Shown here in pieces: positions 36,746 through 44,668 of a stretch of DNA of 64,000 nucleotides; the stretch's first letter is position 1, and each line of letters starts with the position of its first letter. A program made the position numbers and the translations under genes. The stretch spans positions 62,001-126,000 of the forward strand of contig CAJTPH010000003.1 of NCBI GenBank assembly GCA_910578215.1, read 5' to 3'. The notes beneath the pieces were generated by a model, which worked only from the letters and a program-made list of their open reading frames with translations, ran no database searches and was not told the DNA's origin. Source of the DNA: an uncultured Acetatifactor sp. GTDB taxonomy: Bacteria > Bacillota > Clostridia > Lachnospirales > Lachnospiraceae.

Positions 36746-37723
36746 CTAACGCAGGACGGCAAATACAACGTCCGCGGCATAAAGGGCAATCATTATGCCT
36801 CCCTCAATTCTGCCTATTTTCCCTGAGGTAAACGAAAACAGGAGCGTCAGTATGCTTACGGAAACCAATATCAGCAAATCATATACGGACGCCACATTGA
36901 CGGCTACCGGATCGATGACCGCGGATATCCCCAGTATAAACATAAGGTTAAAAATATTCGAGCCTATTACGTTTCCCACGGCAAGCTCCGTCTGCCCTTT
37001 TTTTGCCGCTACCACAGAGGTGACAAGCTCGGGCAGCGAGGTGCCGACAGCTACGACAGTCAGACCGATCAGGGTCTCCGTCATTCCCGCCGCCCTGGCT
37101 ATTTCCTTGGCGCCGCATACGACCGCCTGCCCGCCTCCCACAATAAGAGCCAGTCCCATTATGATCAGCAGAATACACTTCCACACAGGCACATGCTTTC
37201 CGCTCTCAGCCCTGTCCGGATTCTTTTTCGCGTCATATACCAGATAGCCGATATAGCCAATAAACACGGCAATCAGCAGCGCGCCGCTCAGGCGGCCGAC
37301 TGCTCCGGCAGCGGCCTCCATGCCGCTCCCCCCCATTGTTCTGCCAAAAAGCCTGGTTCCGCCTGCTGCAAGCAGCACAAACATTGTTGAGAGTATTGAA
37401 AGCGGAAAATCCCTCTTTAATATTCCCCTGTCCACAGGAACCGGGCAGATGATCGCGCATACGCCCAGAACGCACAACAGGTTAAAAATATTTGAGCCGA
37501 CCACATTGCTGAGCGCAATTTCATTGGAGCCCTGTATGGACGCGGCTGTGCTGACCGCAAGCTCGGGCGCGCTGGTGCCCAAGGCAACGATGGTCAGACC
37601 GATGATAAGCGCAGGCACCTTAAAATTCCCTGCAAGGGCGGCGCTTCCGTCTACGAAAATATCCGCGCCCTTGATCAACGCCCAAAAGCCTGCCGCCAAA
37701 ATAATGAGATTCAGAATAATCAT
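36746..37723 (-). CDS. calcium/sodium antiporter, CaCA family (YrbG type)
   Basis: 325 residues with about ten membrane segments in two inverted halves. Each half carries the ion-binding alpha repeat: VALGTSAPELAVS with SNVVGSNIFNLL, and VAVGTSLPELVTS with GNVIGSNIFNLM. It exchanges Ca2+ or another divalent cation for Na+ or H+. The ATG at 37723 has a perfect AAGGAGG. The leader contains a probable Mn2+ riboswitch and terminator (37749-37905), so the physiological task may be Mn2+ export. Confidence 0.92.
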   Translation of the reverse strand: MIILNLIILAAGFWALIKGADIFVDGSAALAGNFKVPALIIGLTIVALGTSAPELAVSTAASIQGSNEIALSNVVGSNIFNLLCVLGVCAIICPVPVDRGILKRDFPLSILSTMFVLLAAGGTRLFGRTMGGSGMEAAAGAVGRLSGALLIAVFIGYIGYLVYDAKKNPDRAESGKHVPVWKCILLIIMGLALIVGGGQAVVCGAKEIARAAGMTETLIGLTVVAVGTSLPELVTSVVAAKKGQTELAVGNVIGSNIFNLMFILGISAVIDPVAVNVASVYDLLILVSVSILTLLFSFTSGKIGRIEGGIMIALYAADVVFAVLR

Positions 37724-37748
37724 GTTTTTCCTCCTTATGGTATGTTCG

Positions 37749-37794
37749 CAAAAAAAAGACTTTTCCTGCAAACAAATAATTGCAGTAAAAGTCT
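37749..37794 (-). terminator. attenuator terminator in the antiporter leader
   Basis: AGACTTTT and TGCAA arms pair with TTGCA and AAAAGTCT (37757-37794). The hairpin is followed on the minus strand by eight T (37750-37757), 26 bases before the antiporter start codon. One arm overlaps the closing helix of the riboswitch aptamer. Confidence 0.85.
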
Positions 37795-37905
37795 CGCTTC
37801 CTTGGAAAGTATTTCTTCCATGAACATATCCCGGGGAAAATTTTCCCGTACTGACGAAATATGCTATACGTATCGCCGCAACGCACAAGCTACTCCCTTT
37901 GTACT
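37784..37905 (-). ncRNA. yybP-ykoY-type (Mn2+) riboswitch candidate
   Basis: The leader begins right after the predicted start site. It contains AAAGGGAGTAGC near its 5' end and GCGAGACTTTT at its 3' end, which resemble the conserved ends of the yybP-ykoY manganese riboswitch. The closing helix forms from AGTA(C)AAAG (37897-37905) and CTTTTACT (37784-37791). That second strand is also part of the terminator stem, so folding the aptamer would prevent termination: an ON switch, as known for this class in front of metal exporters. The class call rests on memory of the consensus. Confidence 0.72.
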
Positions 37906-37912
37906 AAAACAA

Positions 37913-37941
37913 ATCTTATCAAAACCTTCCGGAAAAGTCAA
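37913..37941 (-). promoter_or_regulatory. promoter of the riboswitch-antiporter unit
   Basis: Minus strand TTGACT (37936-37941), 17 bases, TAAGAT (37913-37918). The predicted start near 37906 coincides with the beginning of the aptamer. Confidence 0.82.
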
Positions 37942-37970
37942 TACGAATTGCCGCGGAATTATTCCACTCC

Positions 37971-38110
37971 GTAACAGTTCAGCCTTCGGCTAAACTGTTA
38001 CACTGATGCACACAAAATGAGTTTTCAACTCATTTTGGCGCTCGCAAGTCTCGCAAAATTGCATAAGGATGCAATTTTGACTTCGCGGTACTGTATGGCT
38101 GAACTGTTAC
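37971..38110. mobile_element. 140-bp MITE-like element
   Basis: Terminal inverted repeats of 14 bp (GTAACAGTTCAGCC at 37971-37984; GGCTGAACTGTTAC at 38097-38110) are flanked on both sides by the perfect 8-bp direct repeat TCCACTCC (37963-37970 and 38111-38118), the mark of a transposition event. The inside holds three hairpins: a near-copy of the left end (GGCTAAACTGTTAC, 37988-38001), an 11-bp stem at 38013-38037 and an 11-bp stem at 38054-38079. It has no coding capacity, so it would depend on a transposase elsewhere. It sits on the stop codon of the U32 peptidase gene. Confidence 0.85.
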
Positions 38111-40575
38111 TCCACTCCCCGCTTCTCATGCCCGGTGGTATACTCCTTAAAGGGAAAGACATCCCCGTCCAGAAATGCTTTCAAAACAGCCCTCGTCTCC
38201 GCCGCCGTCTCCAGGGTAAAATCCAGCCTCCCGGAAACGGAAAGACCCTTCCGCCAAGCCTGCTCCTGATGCAGGGAAAAAGGCACACTGTTGTATATAA
38301 TATTCATGCAGTGAAGGCAGTTTCTGGCTACAGGGAAATTTTTCCGGTATCTGTCCGTCATGACTACGGGCTCATCGCTGCCCTTTTTGCACTTGTCTGT
38401 TGTTCGCAGCACGCAATTTGCTGTAATCATCATGGGAATACGGCTGTAAACAAGCTTTTCCCAATCGGGAAGGGCTCCGTTTTTCGGAGCGCTCACATTC
38501 CGAAGCATCGCGGCGCACTGCCGCAAAAGCTCCCTTTGCTCCCCGCCCCTCAGCTCATAGGGCAGGCAGAAGCCGGACACGCCCAAACCGGAAAGCTCCA
38601 AAACCGCCTCTGAATTCCATGTGTACAGACCTGCGTCGGCGCGATATTTAAAATCTGCCGCCCCGCCTGCCAAAAGAAAGCCGAGCTCGTCCATAGAGCG
38701 CACCAGAAAGCCCTGAAAACAGCCTGCCTGTGCCATAATATCCCGAAGCTGCTCCATGTAGGGTACATCCTGCTTCCTGAAAATATAAGGCAGGGCTACC
38801 CAGAGACCGCAGTGCCGCGCCAGCCTGCCGCAGACCGCAAGCGCCCTCTCCCGGTGCTGAAGCAGCAAATCTCCCTCCACATAGATCCGGCAAAGCGTAT
38901 TTTGACGCGGGGCTTTATCCGGCTGAACGGCTTTATCCCGGCGCGTCTTCCCTTTCCCCCTGGCGGCTTCCTCCGACTGCGGACATACCAGACTCTCAAT
39001 TTCGCATAGCTGCTGGATAGACTGTACGGAAACCGCCCAGCCCTGGCCCTCGAAAGCCTTGGCATGTCTCTCACACTCAGAAACCGCCTCATTTGACAGC
39101 AGGCTTTGATTGTTTTTATCCCAAGCCTCTTTCAGTAAAAGGCTTTGATTGTTTTTATCCCAAGCCTCTTTATATAAATGATTTTGGCCGCTTTTACCCC
39201 AATCTCCCTCTGCCAGGGCCGGACGCGTGTATCCCCGCTTCTCCAGCATCAGCTGCTCCAGCCGCACCACGGCCTCCCGCCTCAGCTCGTTTACCTGCTT
39301 CAGGGAATAAAACCCGTCCCCGGAGACGGATACCTGCATTTCTTCCGCCGTAAAGCAGCTATCGCCCAGCTTTCCAAGCTGTTTTTTTATGTTTTCCTCC
39401 GTGATGGGCTGATTCCTTGCCGGCTCCACAACCGCTCCCTCCGCCCTTACGGAAAGGGAAGGCTCCCGCAGCCGGAGGCTGACGGACGCAGGCTCCCCCG
39501 TCCGAAACCGCGCGCTGACGGCAACCGGATGCTTCAGGGGCGCGTCAAGATATGCGGACGCGATCTCCGCAAGCACGGCATCGTCACATCCACCGTAGGC
39601 AGGGCTGTCCAGCGTTACCATTTCCCTGCCGTTTCTTCTGAAATAATAGCCATCCTGCAGCCCGCATCTGACATAGAGGGAGGACAGCCTCCTTAAGTCC
39701 TCCTTGAAAGGTTTTTCTTCCATATCCACACGGTACGCCCCTGCGGCTTCCTCCGGGGACATTTTCTGCCGCAGCCGCAAATATTTGTCAATATATTTGC
39801 GATAGACCGCCGTAACACCCGCCGCATATTCCGGCTTCTTCATGCGCCCCTCTATCTTAAAGGAATCGATTCCGGCCTCTATCAACCCGGGGATATGTTC
39901 TATGGTGCACATGTCCTTCAGGCTTAAGGGATAGCATTCTCCCCCGGCTTTTCCGCCTGCCGTCACGGAATAGGGCAGACGGCACGGCTGGGCGCAGCGC
40001 CCCCGGTTGCCGCTTCTGCCTCCCAGAATGCTGCTGAAAAGACACTGCCCGGAATAGCTGTAACACATGGCGCCATGGACAAAGGCTTCGATTTCAATAT
40101 CGTGCTGCCTGATGGCAGCAAGCTCCTCCAGTCCAAGCTCCCTTGCGGGCACGATACGGCTTGCCCCCAGCTTCTTCAAGGCCTCTGCGCCATAGCCGCT
40201 GCAGAGCGTCATCTGTGTGCTTGCATGAAGCGCCAGACCCGGAAAGTGCTCTCTTATAAACCGTAATACCCCCAGATCCTGCACAATAACCGCATCCAGC
40301 CCCGCCTCATAAAAAGGCGCAAGATAATCGTAGAGCTCTGCAAGCTCCCTCTCCTTAAAAAGTGTATTCACCGTCAGATACACCCTGCGCCCGAACAAAT
40401 GGGCATATTTAATGCACTGTACCAGGATTTCCGTTGTAAAGTTCTCCGCATAAGCTCTGGCGCCGAAACGATCTCCCGCCAGATAGACCGCGTCGGCTCC
40501 CGCCTTGACCGCTCCGTAAAATGCCGCTGCGCTTCCCGCAGGCGCAAGCAGCTCTGCCTTTGTCCTACTTTCCAT
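38107..40575 (-). CDS. U32 family peptidase with DUF3656-type C-terminal region
   Basis: 822 residues. The N-terminal U32 barrel has ELLAPAGSAAAFYGAVKAGADAVYL in pieces and the cysteine cluster AMCYSYSGQC...GRCAQPCRLPY near residues 168-200, a probable Fe-S site as in RlhA/TrhP-type RNA hydroxylation proteins. The 'collagenase-like' C-terminal region follows. Residues about 465-505 carry a 13-residue tandem duplication (KEAWDKNNQSLLL), and 540-560 a second lysine/arginine-rich linker. The stop codon lies inside the end of the MITE-like element. It follows zapA by 51 bases. Confidence 0.88.
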   Translation of the reverse strand: MESRTKAELLAPAGSAAAFYGAVKAGADAVYLAGDRFGARAYAENFTTEILVQCIKYAHLFGRRVYLTVNTLFKERELAELYDYLAPFYEAGLDAVIVQDLGVLRFIREHFPGLALHASTQMTLCSGYGAEALKKLGASRIVPARELGLEELAAIRQHDIEIEAFVHGAMCYSYSGQCLFSSILGGRSGNRGRCAQPCRLPYSVTAGGKAGGECYPLSLKDMCTIEHIPGLIEAGIDSFKIEGRMKKPEYAAGVTAVYRKYIDKYLRLRQKMSPEEAAGAYRVDMEEKPFKEDLRRLSSLYVRCGLQDGYYFRRNGREMVTLDSPAYGGCDDAVLAEIASAYLDAPLKHPVAVSARFRTGEPASVSLRLREPSLSVRAEGAVVEPARNQPITEENIKKQLGKLGDSCFTAEEMQVSVSGDGFYSLKQVNELRREAVVRLEQLMLEKRGYTRPALAEGDWGKSGQNHLYKEAWDKNNQSLLLKEAWDKNNQSLLSNEAVSECERHAKAFEGQGWAVSVQSIQQLCEIESLVCPQSEEAARGKGKTRRDKAVQPDKAPRQNTLCRIYVEGDLLLQHRERALAVCGRLARHCGLWVALPYIFRKQDVPYMEQLRDIMAQAGCFQGFLVRSMDELGFLLAGGAADFKYRADAGLYTWNSEAVLELSGLGVSGFCLPYELRGGEQRELLRQCAAMLRNVSAPKNGALPDWEKLVYSRIPMMITANCVLRTTDKCKKGSDEPVVMTDRYRKNFPVARNCLHCMNIIYNSVPFSLHQEQAWRKGLSVSGRLDFTLETAAETRAVLKAFLDGDVFPFKEYTTGHEKRGVE
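39101..39178 (-). repeat. 39-bp tandem repeat inside the U32 peptidase gene
   Basis: Two near-identical 39-bp units encode KEAWDKNNQSLLL, and a degenerate third (GQNHLYKEA) adjoins them. All are in frame, in a linker between the domains. Confidence 0.9.
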
Positions 40576-40626
40576 CCCTCAAACCCTCTCAAAACAGAAA
40601 AGCTGTCCCTATTCGGACAGCTCCGC

Positions 40627-41028
40627 TTATTTTTTCTTCAGTTCTGTTTCCAGCCGCACGATTTTCTTGGCGTTATCATTCTGCTCGTGGGTCAGGTTCT
40701 TCACCTTTTCCTCGGCGCTTTCCAGCTTGATCTGAGAAGAAATCAATTCATGCTTCAGGTCATAAAGCTCCTTCTCCTTTGCCTGCAGCTCCTCCTCCAG
40801 TATGGATATCTGCTTTTTTGCCTTGAAATAATCGTCCGCTATGTTTAATTGAAGCAGCACCCCCTGGGTCTCCAGAGGCTGTCTTCTGAAGCTGTCCACC
40901 TTACCGTATTCAATCACCTTATTGTTGATATAGGACGCCACCTTCTGAAGATAATCTTCGCTTTCATACCCGCTTAGGGTAAAAACCTTGCCGCCGATAA
41001 TCACTTCTGTATCTGTTTTGGAAGACAT
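40627..41028 (-). CDS. zapA: cell division protein ZapA
   Basis: 133 residues. The ZapA domain is at 1-75 (TEVIIGGKVFTLSGYESEDYLQKVASYINNKV in parts), followed by a long coiled coil to the end. It bundles FtsZ at the division site. The ATG at 41028 has GGGAGG at good spacing. It is the first gene before the U32 peptidase, a neighbourhood common in Clostridia. Confidence 0.92.
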   Translation of the reverse strand: MSSKTDTEVIIGGKVFTLSGYESEDYLQKVASYINNKVIEYGKVDSFRRQPLETQGVLLQLNIADDYFKAKKQISILEEELQAKEKELYDLKHELISSQIKLESAEEKVKNLTHEQNDNAKKIVRLETELKKK

Positions 41029-41212
41029 ATTTTTCCTCCCCGTAAAAACTCCGCACCAACGCACAGCTCATAATTCCCGCAGGCAGAGGACCAGACTCCC
41101 GGATACCCACATCCGCGGAATACGGGCAAATGCCGCAAGAGTCAAATACCCTCTGGCCTGCTGCTGGGAATTTCATTTTTATTAGAATAAGAGCTCACGC
41201 TCCGTCTGCTAT

Positions 41213-41241
41213 ATTATATATCAGATTGGGTTTACAGGCAA
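41213..41241 (-). promoter_or_regulatory. sigma-A promoter of zapA and the U32 peptidase
   Basis: Minus strand TTGCCT (41236-41241), 17 bases, perfect TATAAT (41213-41218). The leader is about 180 bases. Confidence 0.8.
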
Positions 41242-41260
41242 GTAAAAATTGTAATCGTAT

Positions 41261-43630
41261 TTATTCCGTAACGAGCTCTCTGATCTTCACTTTTTTTATC
41301 CTTCCGGAGACAAAATAGGAAAAGACAAAAAAGCTTCCGCAGATAATTAGTACAGGGATTGCATAGAACCGAAAGGCAAGATTTGTACGGAAGCTTACCA
41401 GCCCCGTGCTTCTCAAAAACAGCCCCAGCACCTTATCCGAAAGGAACAGGCTTAACACGCCGCCCACGGCTGACCCCAGCGCAGCCAATATTAGAAACCT
41501 GAACGCAAACTGCCTGCGCAGGCCTGCCGTCATAAAGCCTACCGCCTTATAAATACCTATGTCGGTGCGTTCCTGGGCAAACGCCCTGGAGCAGACCATA
41601 TGCGTCACAATAAGGGAAAACAGCGACGAAAAAGCATATATAATCATCTGCATTGCTTCTATTGCCGTTCCGACGGATTCATCCAGCCATTCGCCGCTTG
41701 CCTCCGCCTCAATGATATCTCCGAACCTTTCGTTGAGAGCATCGGCAATTTCTGCATTAAGGGTCTCTTCGTCTCCGTTTTCCAGGGAATAGCAGCACCA
41801 CAGCCAGCCGTCATACCCGATTTCCGAGGCTGCTTCATAAGACATCAGAAAGCTTCTGCCCGCGTCATTCATAAACTGAACCGTGCCTGTTATAAGATAA
41901 TTTCCTTTTTTGCCGCTCCAGCCCACCGTAACCTCATCGCCGATCCTTAAGCCGAACTCGTCAAGCAGAATCGGCGATACCGCTATCTCATTATTGTAAA
42001 CCGGAGAACGCCCTTTGAGGACCGGCATGGATGCAGGGTCCTTGTAAACGCAGCACATCATTTCCTCCCCCTCAAAGGAAAAATAAGCGTTGTTGCTGTA
42101 GTATGCCCTTCTGATCTTTGCAAAGCGCTCTATTTCCTGTTCTATGTCTTGATAATCCTCGTCGGAAAGTCTCGTCTTAGGCGCGGCATCTATCTGCGTA
42201 ACCATCCCGCCCATGGATTCTATGGCGGTTTTTGAATTCACCGTACCCGCAAGCGCAGTCACCGTAATCATAAAAAAAGCAAGTACCGCTACAATAGCAA
42301 GCACGCCCGCATACCTGCGTTTCGCGGAGGTGAACTGCCTTAACGCCAGGCTGAGAGAAAGAAGCCTGCGGCTTATGGGTGCGTTTATTCTGCCGTCGAA
42401 ATAGATCTCCTTTTTTGCTCCCGAAATTGCCCGGACAGGAGAAATTTTGTTTATCATTCTCGTAACAAAGAAAATGGAAACCGTTGACAGCGCAAACAAA
42501 CCCACAGGTACCGCCGCAATTCTTCCCACCGGCACGCTGACAATTGCCGGAACTGCGGTAATTGTCACAAATATGTTGGAGGTTATGCTCACAAGGGGAA
42601 TGCTTAACAGTATTCCCAAAACCGAACCGATTACCTCCGCCAGAAGATACTGACCGCAAAAAAGCAGGCATATCCTGTTTTTATCAAACCCCTGCGCCTT
42701 CAGCACGCCAAACATCACATAATTGGTTTCTATTTCCACCGATATGCTGTGCACAGTGACAATCACCACAATAGCCAGCAAAATCATAATAAAAACAATC
42801 AATACAGAGGTAATTACTTCCGCAAAAAGCGTTGTATACTGTATGGACATATCCCTGGTGATTGAGCCGAAGGACAGGTCGGTAACGCCCGTGTCAAGAT
42901 TAAGCTGCCTGCGGAACTGCCCGCTTGTGAGCGCGCAGCTGTCGGCTTTGTAAATTTTAATGCATTTGCCCAAGCCATGCTTTTTTTCCCCTGAATGCAT
43001 TGCTTCCGTTTCCGCCTTTAAAACAGCGGAATAAATTTCAGAAAAATCAGCTTCACTTATACATAAATTTTTATATCCTATCATGGACGAACCCATAACC
43101 GGCTCCAGCATGACCCCCTTAACGGTGAACGCGTGCTCTCCTGCGACGGTTTCAAGAACAAGCCTGTCCCCGGGCTTGCCGTGAAGCGCGGTCAGAAGCC
43201 CCTGGGAAAGATAGATCTCGCCCTTTTGGAGCTTTGGCGCATTTCCCTGAATGCCGCTTAGATCCTCTTTCAGTATCCGGATATCTTCATCTGCCTGTAA
43301 TAATGACATAACATTCCGGTACTGATATTCCTCGTCTCCCATTCGAGCCTTTTCAACGATTACGGAGTCCAGGACCTCCACGCGTTCCACCATTGCGCTG
43401 TTTCTCAGCTCCTCTACCAGATCGCCGGTAAGCATAAACTCCATATAGACCGCCCAGACATCGGGCGTTTGACAGATCTCGTTGGCTTCGGCAACTCCCT
43501 TAAACGCGCTTTCCTTAATGCTGAGAATGGTGGTAACGCTCATGGCGATAATCAAAGACAGTAAAATAACGCTTACAAACGAGCCCTTTTTGTGGCGGAT
43601 ATTCGCCCTTAACAAAGTAAAAATCTCCAT
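41261..43630 (-). CDS. FtsX-type ABC transporter permease
   Basis: 789 residues. An N-terminal membrane segment (about 17-40) and a large extracellular domain (about 45-250) are followed by three membrane segments, a second extracellular domain (about 480-640) and a final three segments. This is the two-FtsX-domain layout of macrolide/peptide-resistance exporters. It partners with the ATPase gene directly upstream; the stop and start regions overlap. The ATG at 43630 has GAGGTG. Linked to a two-component system, which suggests an antimicrobial-peptide or envelope-stress role. Confidence 0.88.
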   Translation of the reverse strand: MEIFTLLRANIRHKKGSFVSVILLSLIIAMSVTTILSIKESAFKGVAEANEICQTPDVWAVYMEFMLTGDLVEELRNSAMVERVEVLDSVIVEKARMGDEEYQYRNVMSLLQADEDIRILKEDLSGIQGNAPKLQKGEIYLSQGLLTALHGKPGDRLVLETVAGEHAFTVKGVMLEPVMGSSMIGYKNLCISEADFSEIYSAVLKAETEAMHSGEKKHGLGKCIKIYKADSCALTSGQFRRQLNLDTGVTDLSFGSITRDMSIQYTTLFAEVITSVLIVFIMILLAIVVIVTVHSISVEIETNYVMFGVLKAQGFDKNRICLLFCGQYLLAEVIGSVLGILLSIPLVSITSNIFVTITAVPAIVSVPVGRIAAVPVGLFALSTVSIFFVTRMINKISPVRAISGAKKEIYFDGRINAPISRRLLSLSLALRQFTSAKRRYAGVLAIVAVLAFFMITVTALAGTVNSKTAIESMGGMVTQIDAAPKTRLSDEDYQDIEQEIERFAKIRRAYYSNNAYFSFEGEEMMCCVYKDPASMPVLKGRSPVYNNEIAVSPILLDEFGLRIGDEVTVGWSGKKGNYLITGTVQFMNDAGRSFLMSYEAASEIGYDGWLWCCYSLENGDEETLNAEIADALNERFGDIIEAEASGEWLDESVGTAIEAMQMIIYAFSSLFSLIVTHMVCSRAFAQERTDIGIYKAVGFMTAGLRRQFAFRFLILAALGSAVGGVLSLFLSDKVLGLFLRSTGLVSFRTNLAFRFYAIPVLIICGSFFVFSYFVSGRIKKVKIRELVTE

Positions 43631-43638
43631 ACCGCACC

Positions 43639-44400
43639 TCACCATTCCAGCGAAGAAAGCCAGGCGTTTACCTGCGTTTCTCTCGATTTTTCCTCATTGA
43701 CAGCATACGGCGGCAACGAAAGCTCCCCCATGAGCTTCCCGTCCCCAATGTACAAAATACGGTTTGCCCTTAAAGCGGCCCTTATATCATGCGTTACCAT
43801 CAGAACGCTCTGCCCGTCCCTGTTGAGCTGCATCAGCAAATCCAGGACATCGGCGGTATTTTTGCGGTTTAATGCCCCTGTGGGCTCGTCGGCAAAGAGT
43901 ACCCTTGGCGAGTTTATCACTGCCCTGGCAATGGCACAGCGCTGCTGTTCGCCGCCCGAAACCTGCGTGGGCAGATGGTCCCTTACATGGGCCACGGACA
44001 TCTGCTCCAGCAGACTGTGGGCGCGTTTTCTCACATCCGCGGCGGAGCGGCTCTTATTAAGATATCCGCACACAGCCACATTCTCAAACAGGGTCAGGTT
44101 ACTGACAAGGTGGATCTGCTGAAATATAAACCCGAAATCCGTATACCGAAGCCTTGCAAGCTCTTTTTCCTTCAGCCTGACAATATCTCTGCCGTCATAG
44201 ATGACCTCCCCCGCGGTAGCTCTGTCCATGCCGCTTAGGGCATAAAGCAGAGTGGACTTACCCGAACCGCTTGCCCCCATGATAACGGTAAAATCTCCCT
44301 CGTACAGGTCAAGACTGACATGCGAGAGCACATGTGCCTGCCCGCCGTTATGCGCAAAGCTTTTACATAGTTCCCTTGCAGATAAAACAGTGTTTTTCAT
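43639..44400 (-). CDS. ABC transporter ATP-binding protein
   Basis: 253 residues of the MacB/LolD-type group. It shows Walker A GASGSGKST, Q-loop FIFQQIHLV, signature VSGGEQQRCAIARA, Walker B VLFADEPTGAL and switch His in MVTHD. The ATG at 44400 has AAAGGAT; a TTG two codons earlier is unlikely. Downstream of the histidine kinase gene, separated from it by a 268-base repeat-filled gap. Confidence 0.93.
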   Translation of the reverse strand: MKNTVLSARELCKSFAHNGGQAHVLSHVSLDLYEGDFTVIMGASGSGKSTLLYALSGMDRATAGEVIYDGRDIVRLKEKELARLRYTDFGFIFQQIHLVSNLTLFENVAVCGYLNKSRSAADVRKRAHSLLEQMSVAHVRDHLPTQVSGGEQQRCAIARAVINSPRVLFADEPTGALNRKNTADVLDLLMQLNRDGQSVLMVTHDIRAALRANRILYIGDGKLMGELSLPPYAVNEEKSRETQVNAWLSSLEW

Positions 44401-44436
44401 TAACAAAATCCTTTCATACTATAAGTTTCATACTTT

Positions 44437-44616
44437 CCATGGAAGGTCTTTCTTTCATGGAAAGCCTTTCTTTTATGAAATGTCTTTCCTTATATGAAAA
44501 ATCTTTCCTTTATGAAATGTCTTTCCTTATATGAAAAATCTTTCCTTCATAAAAAATCTTTCTTTTAAGAAAAGTCTTTCTTTTAAGAGAAGCCTTTCCT
44601 TCACGAAAAGTCTCAC
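44437..44616. repeat. array of about ten 18-19-bp repeats between the kinase and ABC genes
   Basis: Units such as CATGGAAAGCCTTTCTTTT and ATGAAATGTCTTTCCTTAT follow each other without spacer. Read on the minus strand, each contains a purine-rich ribosome-site-like AAGGAAAG and many contain ATG. The array ends just before the ATPase gene's ribosome site. Confidence 0.88.
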
Positions 44617-44668
44617 TTTTATTTTGTAGGGCTGAGTCTGTTTTACTGCAAAAGATATTAAGAAGTCC

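Noticed and set aside
44407..44668. CRISPR array
   Set aside because: Units abut with no spacers and diverge from each other.
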